A DNA stretch of 64,000 bases from Heliocybe sulcata (Eukaryota > Basidiomycota > Agaricomycetes > Gloeophyllales > Gloeophyllaceae), in contig ML213513.1 of NCBI GenBank assembly GCA_004369045.1, positions 1,032,968 to 1,096,967 of the forward strand, written 5' to 3'. Below, piece by piece: positions 47,709 through 57,232 of the stretch; the first letter of the stretch is position 1, and each line of letters opens with the position of its first letter. A program made the position numbers and the translations under genes. The notes under the pieces were generated by a model that saw only the letters and a list, made by a program, of their open reading frames with translations, was not told the DNA's origin and searched no databases.

Positions 47709-48229
47709 ATTGAAAGGTAATCGAGAGGATCGGTGAGGAGATGTCTCTTGTGGCAAGATGTGGCCGGAGTGAGAGTCGCGAATCTATCTCGACGCGTGAT
47801 CGCGCCGCTCATAGACCAAACATGTACAAACAACCTCTGACCGTCGTCTTGTCAATTAATTCCTTTCCTCGCCCCTGCAGGGGACCTGTCTGCTCTCTGA
47901 GCATGTTCAGGGCTGCACGGTCCTCCGAGGCATCACTACAACATGACTTATTTTCAAGGGAACTCTCGCAAAATCGAGGTCTTCCTCGTGTCGGATGCTT
48001 CATATCCGCTTCTCGCAAGCTGGAAATGGTTCTCACTACTATTTCCAGGTAATACTGCTTTGAGCGCGTGCAGAGGAACCGTTTGCTGTTGGTATAGATG
48101 ATTAGCGCTTAGCTACGGGTACAAAGAGCCTTGTGACGACTGCATGTAGGTTTCTCGTCGCTCTGTCTTCGCTACTCGCGCTCATCCTTTCCACGTCCAA
48201 ACAGCAGGTACCCGTTGCCGCAGCGCAAC
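47709..48229. other. Intergenic stretch
   Basis: Spacer upstream of the tail-anchored F-box gene. Only short frames were seen. Confidence 0.45.
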
Positions 48230-48530
48230 GCGCACCAACGGCACAATATGCAGCCACCGCCAAGGGCTCGCGCAGGAAGCCGGACGAGGTGCCGTCTCCA
48301 GCCCAAGAACCATCCTCGCAGATCGCACACGATAACCACTCTCACACCTGTCGAGATCTTCGCGTCTACGGCCAGTCTGACCTCGAGTCTCTCTGCTTTG
48401 GGTTCACGATGCCACCTTACTCGTACCTACTTCTGGCGCGCGTTGGCGAGAGATTGCTCTATGGACGCCTCGCCTGTGGACCAACATTCATCTCAGCAGC
48501 GATGCGCAGCATCCCAACGCTGAGAACGCG
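48230..48530 (+). pseudogene. F-box gene fragment (relative of the gene at 53660-55405)
   Basis: At DNA level this matches the 5' coding part of the intact F-box gene at 53660-55405: the part encoding RLQPKKHRRR, the segment after the F-box, and the block around REVALGTPHLWTD. For example, GCGTTGGCGAGAG(A/G)TTGCTCTA(T/G)GGACGCCTC is nearly identical. Frames are broken and much of the F-box itself is missing. It forms a composite with the oppositely oriented NmrA-like fragment to its right. Confidence 0.7.
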
Positions 48531-48674
48531 GATGAAAAGTCATAGAATGCTTCTTATCTCTTATCAGCATGTCAGTCACGTCAATCTCCAACGACACATC
48601 GCATCTCTGAAGACATTGACACCTTGAAGTACTCGGACGTGGTTGGTGCGCGGACCGAGCACGGCGAGGGTGAT

Positions 48675-48747
48675 TCAGTGACTGGGCCAGCAGCACGTCA
48701 ATGATAGTAAAACCCTGGACTCTGGTCGCACCAACGACTTGCGCCAT
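48675..48747 (-). pseudogene. NmrA-like NAD(P)-binding fragment
   Basis: Reads MAQVVGATRVQGFTIIDVLL, the first strand, dinucleotide loop (normally GATGxQG) and first helix of NmrA-type regulators. The first-loop glycine pattern is altered (GATRVQG) and the frame has no continuation of the domain. Only the N-terminal 25 or so codons remain. A matching fragment lies at 55876-55950. Confidence 0.6.
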
Positions 48748-48749
48748 TG

Positions 48750-49934
48750 ACGATGATGGTTTCTTAGAAAGGCCATAACGAAGATGGTGCGCTTTTACTG
48801 GGTTTTATGAATGGGTTTTGTCCTTGTCAGTTATACGTGTCAGCTTAGGGCCCTTGGTAAATGCCTCGGGAATCAGTTTGAAAAGCAAATGTCCCACTAG
48901 TTTCCATATGGCGCTTAGTACACTGTGCCGCACGCCCGTACTTGTTGATAGCTGAAACAGATACTTTGCTTCCAGCCTGGATCCTCGGACATGTCTCGGA
49001 CAGATAACTAACGTCCTCGTTACAGACAGCGATACCTGTATTAAGCATTCACCAGGATCCTTTCAATCAACTGTATTCGGTAAGAACACCCCTATGCTCT
49101 TGTACCATGGTCCTGTGAGGCGCTTCTGGTAACTTGCAGTATCGTGAGCGCCCTGTCGGAGTATACGCACCTCCTTTCTTCTTTCTAGGGTGCTCACTGA
49201 CCCGCTCTGAATCATGAAGGATTAAATATGTATTAGTCTTTCTCCGGTGAAACGAACTATTGCTCACTACGAACGTCGCAGCGCATCTTTAATAGCCGGA
49301 TGCCGCTGTGCGTCGGCTTTCACCAGGTAGTCCGCGCGGCAGGCTATCTGACAATACAGCTCATTCATTTGTACAGTAAGCATTCCCCAACTGGCCATGA
49401 ACAGAGTGCTGGAGGCAATTCTGCGGTAACATTGGATTCTGCGTCGATCGTGCATATTGAGACGGAATATCACGCCACCCGGGGAGGACGAAGATAATGA
49501 ACGAAGAGACTGCCTAATCCTTCCGTACCCTGTATATCTCTGCTAATACGCTGATACGCTATAATTAATTGGCTTGTTCTTGTGCAGAGTGAAATGGTGA
49601 TGCCGTAACAACCGATAATGCATGGAGAAGGTTGCATGCAATTCATAGACCACTCCGCTCGCTTGCGCACAGCTTCGCAGATTATTCCTAAACCATCCAA
49701 CTGCTTTCATATATTTGTACCAAGCAATGGCCTATATAAGAAGTAAAGCCTTGACCCCTGTTGTTTCCGTACTCTAGATGCCACAAAGAAGACGTGGCTC
49801 CGGTCATGTGACCGTCTGAGTATAAAGTCCGCGATGTGGCTCGGGCAGCCACTTCTTTCCAACCACGACCTTGCTATCCACTCCAAGGGCACAGGCGGTA
49901 TAACTCATTTTGCCTGGAACTTTCTTATACCGCT
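48750..49934. other. Intergenic stretch
   Basis: Over 1 kb with short frames only. No family or repeat was recognised. Confidence 0.45.
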
Positions 49935-50883
49935 ATGGCTCCTCGTGGCTCCTCTTCTCGCCGTGGCAGCAAGGCCGCCAAGACCAAGGCTCCCTCTCCC
50001 TCATCAAAGATACAAGAGGATCCCAAGCCACATCCTACCGCACATACCGTCTCCTCCCACAATACCACTACCATTAATGCCAATCACAGTCAACAGGGTG
50101 AGAACACCATCGACGACGCTCTCGTTCCGACTGAGGTTGAGAAGAACACCTCTTCGCCACAAGAGCAACTACATGAACGCTCTATTCATCGGTCGTCTAG
50201 GATAAAAGTCGCGGCCAAAAGAACGGCTGAGGTGACCATCAGAGAGAGGTCAGGGTCTCTGCGCCCGCGGGCAGTGCTGAAGCCGTCGTGGAAGCTGCAG
50301 GGGCAGCCACCCGTCATGAAGACCGAGAGGGCCGCCGACCGTGCCACGGACACCATAGACATGTCCCACGGACAGCAAGGCAAGAGCTCTACTTTGAGCG
50401 ATGCAAAAAGGGACCACGAAGTAATCACACAAGGGATTGAAGATGACGCTAGGCTCTTTCTGAGTTTCGTGTCCAGCTTCTGGTCCAATCCGCATGACCA
50501 AGAGAGGCGGCGCTTCGAGTGGGAGGCAGCCAATATAATGCTCGACTTTTCCTTCAATGCTGTCGTACGTCCGCGCAGCGAGGCGACGGTCCACGGTGAA
50601 CGTGTTCAACAAGAGAAGCAGCTCTCACAATGGGAGGCTGCAGCTATTTTGGTGACAAAGAGTGGGATAGCTCCTCACGACGAGCATGTTCAGGAGGACG
50701 AGAACGGTGAGTGCTCTCTATACATACAGCATATCCATTGTTTCTTATTGAGTTTCAGAGAGTTGCTCCTCCCTATCCCGTGATGCCACGAAGATAGACG
50801 AACTGTCCAACGACAGGACGATCAGCCCCGGGCGGAAGCGCTTCGTGTTCGGAGGTGCTGATAATCACGAATTCTTTTTCTGA
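49935..50883 (+). CDS. Hypothetical basic/disordered protein, 298 aa
   Basis: Exons are 49935-50706 and 50759-50883. The start is the ATG giving MAPRGSSSRRGSKAAKTKAP; the frame is open further upstream but that part overlaps the likely promoter. The first 190 residues are rich in Lys, Arg, Ser, Thr and Gln, suggesting a disordered, DNA- or RNA-binding style region. A more ordered segment follows (DDARLFLSFVSSFWSNP, then EWEAANIMLDFSFNAVV). The end, SPGRKRFVFGGADNHEFFF, is aromatic. No family is recognised. The clean open frame and a good intron support a real gene. Confidence 0.5.
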
Positions 50884-51391
50884 CGTCTTGAGTCGTGCAG
50901 ATAAATGTGATCTTGCAGATATAACAACAGACACACATAATCAATCCATAGCTGTTCTGCGTAGGAATGTGGTGTACCAGATTATCAGATAGTGCTTTCG
51001 AAATCGACATAGATAGTTGGCGGTCAACATAAATACGAAACAGAACAAAATGAGCAGTGCATCAATATTGATTGCTGTGAAGTGAGCAACGCCCGGGGCA
51101 GAAAACGGCAGCCCTTAGCGACTTCCCAAGCAAGCTGTGGCACGCTCTGTGGCCTCCCGCTTCTTCGCCACATCTTATTATGACGTCATAGTCTCACGGC
51201 AGTCGAGCCAGTCTTCATCGATTATCTTGATCATAAGTTACGGTTCTCGTCGTCGATTCGTCGCTGTAACTGTAAAGTCATTGGTATGCAGCGTTTGCGA
51301 ATAAACTCACCGCCACAGTAAGTAGTCATCTCTTGATTGATTATGGCTTATCCTCTTCGTGCTGCACAGGTCTACCCTCGAGTCGCCTGAT
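50884..51391. other. Intergenic stretch
   Basis: Promoter side of the next F-box gene. Nothing else was seen. Confidence 0.45.
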
Positions 51392-53099
51392 ATGACGATC
51401 CTGACGAGGCGAGCGGAGATCGAGGAACAAATTCGACTCTCAGCTGCTCTTCAAGAGAGGGACGAAGTCATACGTCTGAAGCGTGTTCTGAATAGTCTGG
51501 TCCATATAGCATCTCTGCCGGATGAGCTCTTGATAGAGATCTTCGCGCTCTACCCATACGCTGAAGACTCGTCCAGAGCTGAATTCGAGCCCTTACTACC
51601 GGCACCATACCACTGGCTACGGTATACCCACATCTGTCATCACTGGCGGCAACTTGCGCTGCAAACACCGAGTCTCTGGACAGATATCGTCCTGACGAAC
51701 CGAGTGGAATGTATTCAAGAGATGCTCAAGCGTTCCAGCCTCGCAGCAGTCACAGTATCGAATGCACCAGGACGATCAGTGGCACCGCATATGCTGCAGC
51801 TATGTCTGGGCGGGCTTCATCATGTGCGGACTCTAAGAATTCGGATCTCAGTAGGACTTCTGAAGGCGCTCGCAAATACTGAGTATCGGAACGATGGCAG
51901 CATCGAGAACCTCACCGTTCTACTTGAGCCTGCCTGCCATCGGGAGCCAGATGGCAGCGAATATGCGCACGCGCTTGGAAGATTCCTAACTACGATCGGA
52001 TCACATGGGCTCAAGAAACTCCAAGTCACTAGCATTCTTCTGTTCCTGCACTTAATGCCAACGCTGCCGTCCCTGACTTCATTTATTTGGACCAAGCCCT
52101 GGAGCTCCAGCGGACGCGCTGTTGTCATATGTGCAATTGATGCCGTCCCTTCGGGTTCTGAAACTTTGGGACGTCTTGTACCTTCCCGCAGGCATATCGG
52201 AGCCTGAGTCGCTGGTCGATCTTCCTTGTCTAAAGGAACTTCACATATCGAATGGGATCCATTCATGCGAGTACCTTCTTCGACATCTGCGTATCAGAAA
52301 AGATACATCCATGAATCTGCACGTGCGCAATGTGCTGAGCATCGACGAGGTCCAGCACTTTGCATCTCTGCTGGCCACGTCCGCCTTGTCAGACAGTTTT
52401 CTGACTATCGAGCTTATGCACTCTGACGACGAGTGTGTGGAGTTCAAAGGGTGGATGGAAGTACTCCCACACGAGGCAGAGCTTGGGCGAGCTGCACCAG
52501 TTCCAAAAATGCGCCTCATCATAGATACCGATGCCCGCTTCGACAATATTCCACAAGTCGGAGATCTGCTCCTCGAAGTCCTGCCTGTGGCAAAAGTCGA
52601 CTATGTGCGCCTCGGGACGCTCTTGCCTCATGGATCTACGATCTCGCCGATTTCAGCAAGGCCGGAAGTGCTGTCGTCAATGCGACACGCTACAAAGCTG
52701 TACGTCCGTGGAGACCTCCACAGTATTATACCCTCCGTCCTTAGATCCAACTACAACAACGACGCAAGCCATCAAGATAAATCACATTTTCGGCCCTTTC
52801 CTTACCTTCGTTATCTGAGGTTGGAGGAACAGGAAGCGCAGGATAGGACAATGCCCCTCTGGAGCGCGGAGATTTGGCCGGACAGTGCAGAGGGGCTCAT
52901 ACCGCATCGTACACAAGGATCAGTCTCGGGACCAGATTTTGGAGAGGCGCTCGCAGCTGCATTGAAGTCACGCAACATGGGAGGTGCGAAGCTCGAACAT
53001 CTCGACATTCGTGAAGCGAAGCATCTTTGTGGTTCCGCCGTAGATCAGCTGAAGGAGGTTGTGCAGAAGCTGACCCTTAGCGAGGAGGCGGATGAATAA
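51392..53099 (+). CDS. F-box/LRR protein with a frame break, about 570 aa
   Basis: The first part (to about 52110) has a coiled coil, then the F-box SLPDELLIEIFALYPYAE and YTHICHHWRQLALQTPSLWTD at about residues 45-100. The second part continues in another frame from about 52112: DALLSYVQLMPSLRVLKLWD, then typical leucine-rich segments to LTLSEEADE. Both parts are clearly coding, and no intron with a usable phase was found between FIWTKPWSS and DALLSYVQ. A one-base indel near 52100-52115, real or a sequence error, would explain this. If real, the gene is probably inactive or makes a truncated protein of about 270 aa. Confidence 0.7.
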
Positions 53100-53659
53100 A
53101 TGGACGATGTGGCGAAAGGAGCTTGGCAGGTAAGACTTGATCTGACCAGTCGGGCGGTCTTCTCATCAAAGGATTGTTAGGCCGAAGCCAGAACGTCTTC
53201 CCTCGTTGACTACGTCGATTATAGGCCCTCAAACGTCTAGGCATCTCTCTATCCACCCTCGTTTGATCCGTCTCCACACATCCCGAGTTTTAGAAATGCA
53301 CTCGTCTGAGCCTTGCCCAGAAGACGCTCGCTTTTTCCCCTCCGGCGGCATTTCGACGAATAAGAAGCAGTCAAATATTGGCCATGATCGGAAATCGCTG
53401 CTCTCGTTGCTTTGACTAATCCGTACCGAGAAGATTATTACCCACGACGATGTACCATGAAGTCCAATATGACAATAATTACCACAAGAACCGGGAACGT
53501 ATCCAACATGGTAGATTGGAAAAGGTAATATATTCAGTTCCACATACGGGCAACGCAGCACAGTACCGGAAACCTTGTGCGAGGCGCTGGACTGCTGGTT
53601 GGACGCGAGGTGAACAGGAGATCACTCTAAACTTGACCAGCCGAAGAATAAAGCCCGTG
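53100..53659. other. Convergent intergenic stretch
   Basis: Tail-to-tail spacer between two F-box genes. Nothing else was seen. Confidence 0.5.
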
Positions 53660-55405
53660 TCAAATCCCAGGCATCTCCCTCCAAGTAAGCGTCTGAACGG
53701 TTCCAGCCAATCTCGAGACCACGCCAAAGTCGTGGAAAGGCTTCAGAGCGAGTGGCAGCTCAAGCTGCTCAAGCCGCCTCCCGCACGCTTGTCTCGATTC
53801 CAGTACCCTGATCAGAGATTCCAGGTACGCGGTCGGAGACATATGCCCGTCCGTATGATCGATGACGAGATACTTGAGGCGAGGAAGCAGGATGGCTGCT
53901 TGGGTGTTGATGTCGCCATGATCATTGGAACTGCACGCGTCGGCTGCTAGAGCAAAGCAGAGACGGCGCTGGTCCGTTCGTAGAGCGGACACGTTGCGCA
54001 TGTGCGCGAGCCATTCTTTCCATCCTTCAAGGTCTTCCGTCGAGGACACTGTGAGACTCTCCACTTGTTCTGCAGGAAGGATCCTGCCGATCATCATCAT
54101 TGCAGCATGCTCGGGTTGTACGAGGCCTGATTGTACGTTTGTATGGTACGACAGGTCGATATCAAGCACGGGCTGTGGGACCATGACTTCCTGTAGAATG
54201 AACTGTCGTGCTCTGTAGCACACTGTCAGGGGCATGACGCGGATCTCGATATCCAGAGCACAGTTGGACCAGTACGTCTGAGCCAAGGTTGACCCGAGAG
54301 CTTGAAAATGCTGAAGAAGGTGGAGCGATCCGCTCGTTCGAATGTGAACAATCGTGTCCTGCGTCCAGGATACGTGATCCACCAAGGCTGCGCAGAATGA
54401 AAGCGGAGCGTCCAGGTACAAACGCTGCAGCTGTGGACGGTCGGTCTGCTGCTTATGCGCGAGGTGTTGGGCGGTAGGCTCTAAAGGCCCACGCAGCTCC
54501 AGCGTCCGCAGGGATGGTACCTTGCAAAGGAGAGACATAAGATCAGGGATTGCATAGATTGTATAGTGATCCAGGACAGGATCCATGACCGAAGTAGCCT
54601 CCAAGGCAGCCTTCCACGAAAAATGAACCAGGCACGGCAAAATTGGCATGTTTTTACAATCAAAGTTGACGCCCGTGATGGTGAGAGCCCGTAAGTGTGA
54701 GAGATCTAGCCGGTGCAATGGTGCCGATGGTGGCTGGTCCCATGGGGGACGGACATTGAGCAACTCCAAAGAGCGCAACTGCAGACCCTCTGGGACGTCA
54801 TCGATCCAATCCACGGTATTAATACAGAGAGCAAGTCTTCGCGCACGTGAGAAGTCGGCAGCGAGGTCTTTGAGGAGACTTATTCTGTGTCCGATTATTC
54901 TTAACGGCAAGCTTCCGGAGCGCCGTAGACTCTGTGCGATTTCGTTGGGCTGCGCGTCGTTGCTGAGGTGAATGTCCGTCCATAGATGAGGCGTCCCTAG
55001 AGCAACCTCTCGCCAACGCGAGCACACGCGTGCCACCGTATATTGCAATAACAGGTACGGGTTGGGTAGCTCCGGCCGGCCAAAGCGGAAGGAGCTGAGG
55101 TCATGCTCGACGTTGACGCCCGCGTAGAACGCGAAGATCTCCACCAGGACCTCGTCTGGTAAGAGACCGATAGGTGTGATGTCGTTCATCCTCGCCTTCA
55201 GACGCACGATCTGCTCGATGATACGCCGACGATGTTTCTTGGGCTGTAGACGGTTGAAGAGCGTCCCGTCGTCCAGCTTCCTGCGCAACTCCGCGATTTC
55301 CAGCTCAATACCCTGCCGGAGCACTGCAAGCTCTTGAGGGTGTCTGCCTATCGTTCCGCCGGGGATCGGTTGCACTGCAGCCATGGATACCTGCTGTATG
55401 GGCAT
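53660..55405 (-). CDS. F-box protein with leucine-rich C-terminal part, single exon, 581 aa
   Basis: An uninterrupted frame. The N-terminus has a coiled coil (LRQGIELEIAELRRKLDD), then RLKARMNDITPIGLLPDEVL, VEIFAFYAGV and VARVCSRWREVALGTPHLWT as the F-box (about 77-145). The rest has repeated leucine-rich segments (LQLRSLELLNV, LSHLRALTITGV, VPSLRTLELRG) with a calm codon pattern. It would be the substrate-binding part of an SCF ubiquitin ligase; target unknown. The 5' end and upstream region were duplicated into the flank at 56.1-56.75 kb, and a further fragment is at 48.2 kb, so this looks like the surviving member of a small local family. Confidence 0.85.
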   Translation of the reverse strand: MPIQQVSMAAVQPIPGGTIGRHPQELAVLRQGIELEIAELRRKLDDGTLFNRLQPKKHRRRIIEQIVRLKARMNDITPIGLLPDEVLVEIFAFYAGVNVEHDLSSFRFGRPELPNPYLLLQYTVARVCSRWREVALGTPHLWTDIHLSNDAQPNEIAQSLRRSGSLPLRIIGHRISLLKDLAADFSRARRLALCINTVDWIDDVPEGLQLRSLELLNVRPPWDQPPSAPLHRLDLSHLRALTITGVNFDCKNMPILPCLVHFSWKAALEATSVMDPVLDHYTIYAIPDLMSLLCKVPSLRTLELRGPLEPTAQHLAHKQQTDRPQLQRLYLDAPLSFCAALVDHVSWTQDTIVHIRTSGSLHLLQHFQALGSTLAQTYWSNCALDIEIRVMPLTVCYRARQFILQEVMVPQPVLDIDLSYHTNVQSGLVQPEHAAMMMIGRILPAEQVESLTVSSTEDLEGWKEWLAHMRNVSALRTDQRRLCFALAADACSSNDHGDINTQAAILLPRLKYLVIDHTDGHMSPTAYLESLIRVLESRQACGRRLEQLELPLALKPFHDFGVVSRLAGTVQTLTWREMPGI

Positions 55406-55776
55406 AGTGGCGCTGGAAAGGGACGAGCTCGAGTAGCTGGGACAGTTGCATGCAGTCGCGCTCGATAGAGCCGTACAAGGCCATGACCGTAGGAATATTC
55501 AACAAGGCCAGGAATAGCGCGAGGAACCATCGTGATGGACAAGATCGCAGCAATCCAGCGGGGAATGGTTGTGATTGTTGGGACTCTAATATTGGAAGAG
55601 CCTAAGATCTGCTATAAATTGAAACAGATTGTCAGCTGTCGAATGTAGTGCACCGCGACGTTTCAGCGACCTGACGAACGGAGCCGCCATAGCGGAATCG
55701 AACGTTCACATGACCAATCGATGATACATACATGCTGACAGTCCAGATATGCCCACAATATAGACGACGACGCACG

Positions 55777-55868
55777 TTAGAGCTCCTTGATGTCCCTCTT
55801 AACAGCAGTCTCCGTCGCGAGCGCGATGAACTCCGCACAAGAAGCCGGAATAGCACACCTGGCCTTTC
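55777..55868 (-). pseudogene. 3' tail of the secreted-protein gene (duplicate)
   Basis: Reads CAEFIALATETAVKRDIKEL then stop, nearly the same as the end of the intact gene at 56683. It marks the first copy of a tandem duplication whose rest was lost. Confidence 0.7.
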
Positions 55869-55875
55869 TAAGAAA

Positions 55876-55950
55876 ATCAACCTCGTCGCTGGCGCGACCG
55901 GAATCCAGGGCTATAATGTCACTGACGCGCTGCTGGCCCAGTCACGGTGA
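55876..55950 (+). pseudogene. NmrA-like NAD(P)-binding fragment
   Basis: Reads INLVAGATGIQGYNVTDALL and then stops. It keeps the GATGxQG loop of NmrA-type Rossmann proteins but only about 24 codons. It matches the minus-strand fragment at 48675-48747, and the similarity continues past its stop into a shared spacer and F-box fragment. Confidence 0.6.
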
Positions 55951-56095
55951 GGTAGCCTAGCGCGTAGCATCAATTACGTCCGCTTACTCCAGCGTGTCGA
56001 TGCGAAATGCCCATAGGAGATGGGCGGGACTGACGTGCTGATCAGAGATAGGGACCATCCGATGACTTTCCATCCGCGTTCTCAGCCTTGGGAGG

Positions 56096-56560
56096 TTGCG
56101 CATGGGTGCTGAGTTCACAGGCGAGGTATCCCTAGAGCAACCTCCTGCCAGCAGCAAGTACGGGCCCGGTGGCGCCGTGAACCCAAAGAAGAAAGACTCG
56201 AGGTCAGGCTCGACCGACAGGCGAGAGTGTTCGTCCTCGCCTTCAGGCGTGCGATCTGCGACGATGTTTCTTGAGCTGATGAGCGTCCATCTTCCTGCGC
56301 AACGCCGCGATTTCGAGCTCGATGCCTGCGAGCTCGTGGTGGTGTCTGTCTATCGTGCCGCCAGGGCTCGGTTGCATTCCGGCCATGGATACGTGTCATA
56401 TGGACGTAGCGGCACTGGAAGGGAATGATCCAGAGTGACGAGAGACATACATGCAGTCGTGCTCGATGAAGTCTATGACAGTAGGAATGATCTACAAGGC
56501 CAGAATAGCGCGAGGAACCATCTTGATAGACCATTGTCTGCTGTCGAATGTAGTGCACCG
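56096..56560 (-). pseudogene. F-box gene 5' fragment (duplicate)
   Basis: Decayed copy of the 5' end and upstream region of the F-box gene at 53660-55405. The block around CCATGGATACnTG...GGCACTGGAA and GGCCAG(A)ATAGCGCGAGGAACCAT is shared with 55380-55535. Frames are broken and the F-box core is partly deleted, as in the 48.2 kb fragment. Confidence 0.65.
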
Positions 56561-56682
56561 CGACTAATGGAGAGCGTTTTAGTGGCCTAACAAACGGAGT
56601 CGTCGTAGCAGAATCGAATATTCACATAGCTACGTGCATGCTGACAGTCCGAACATGCCCGCAAGATAGACGACAACGCATG

Positions 56683-57232
56683 CTAGAGCTCCTTGATGTC
56701 CCTCTTAATAGCAGTCTTTGTCGCGAACGCGATGAACTCCGCACAATCGCCCGCCGCCTCGAATGTCTCCTTCACCGCATCCCAGCTTCCAAACAACGTC
56801 CCGATCCTCACGATATCCACGATTGCGACCCAGTCCTTCGGATTGAGCGTACACAGCCCACTCCCGATGTAGCAGCCTGCGTGCGTGTCGAACGCAGTAT
56901 CCAGCAGCTCTTGGCATGTCATTTGCACCTCGCCTGTGGCTTCGGGAACCAGAGCCGTCTGGAGACAGTGCATGGTGTTGAGCATCCAGGTCTGGCCTGC
57001 GGGCGTCAGTTTTGACCGCTCTTGAGAGAACTTGGTACAGAATTTGAGACCGTAGCCGAGAGGGTAGCCGTCAGGACCGCAGTGAAAACGTGATTCCAAG
57101 CATTCCAGGTAGAAGGCGCAAGAGTCGTAAGGTGGACTGGCGCAATCAACAGGTACGGTTGAATTGAATAAGGAGTCGGCTTCGGCGATGGGAAAGGCGA
57201 GGAAGATAAGGGGGATAGTAACTCTGGGGATT
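56683..57232 (-). CDS. Secreted cysteine-rich protein, 5' end unresolved
   Basis: The minus-strand frame from about 57232 to a TAG at 56683 reads as a hydrophobic signal-like start (VTIPLIFLAFPIAEADS), then VDCASPPYDSCAFYLECLES, FHCGPDGYPLGYG, and a cysteine-rich domain with YCxx-spaced helices (CLQTALVPEA, TCQELLDTAFDTHAGCYIGS, FEAAGDCAEFIAF). About ten cysteines are regularly spaced. The arrangement is like stanniocalcin-like secreted proteins of Agaricomycetes, though the family name is uncertain. No in-frame ATG was found before the signal-like part: the start lies in an unseen upstream exon, or was lost. Its 3' tail is duplicated at 55777-55868. Confidence 0.6.
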
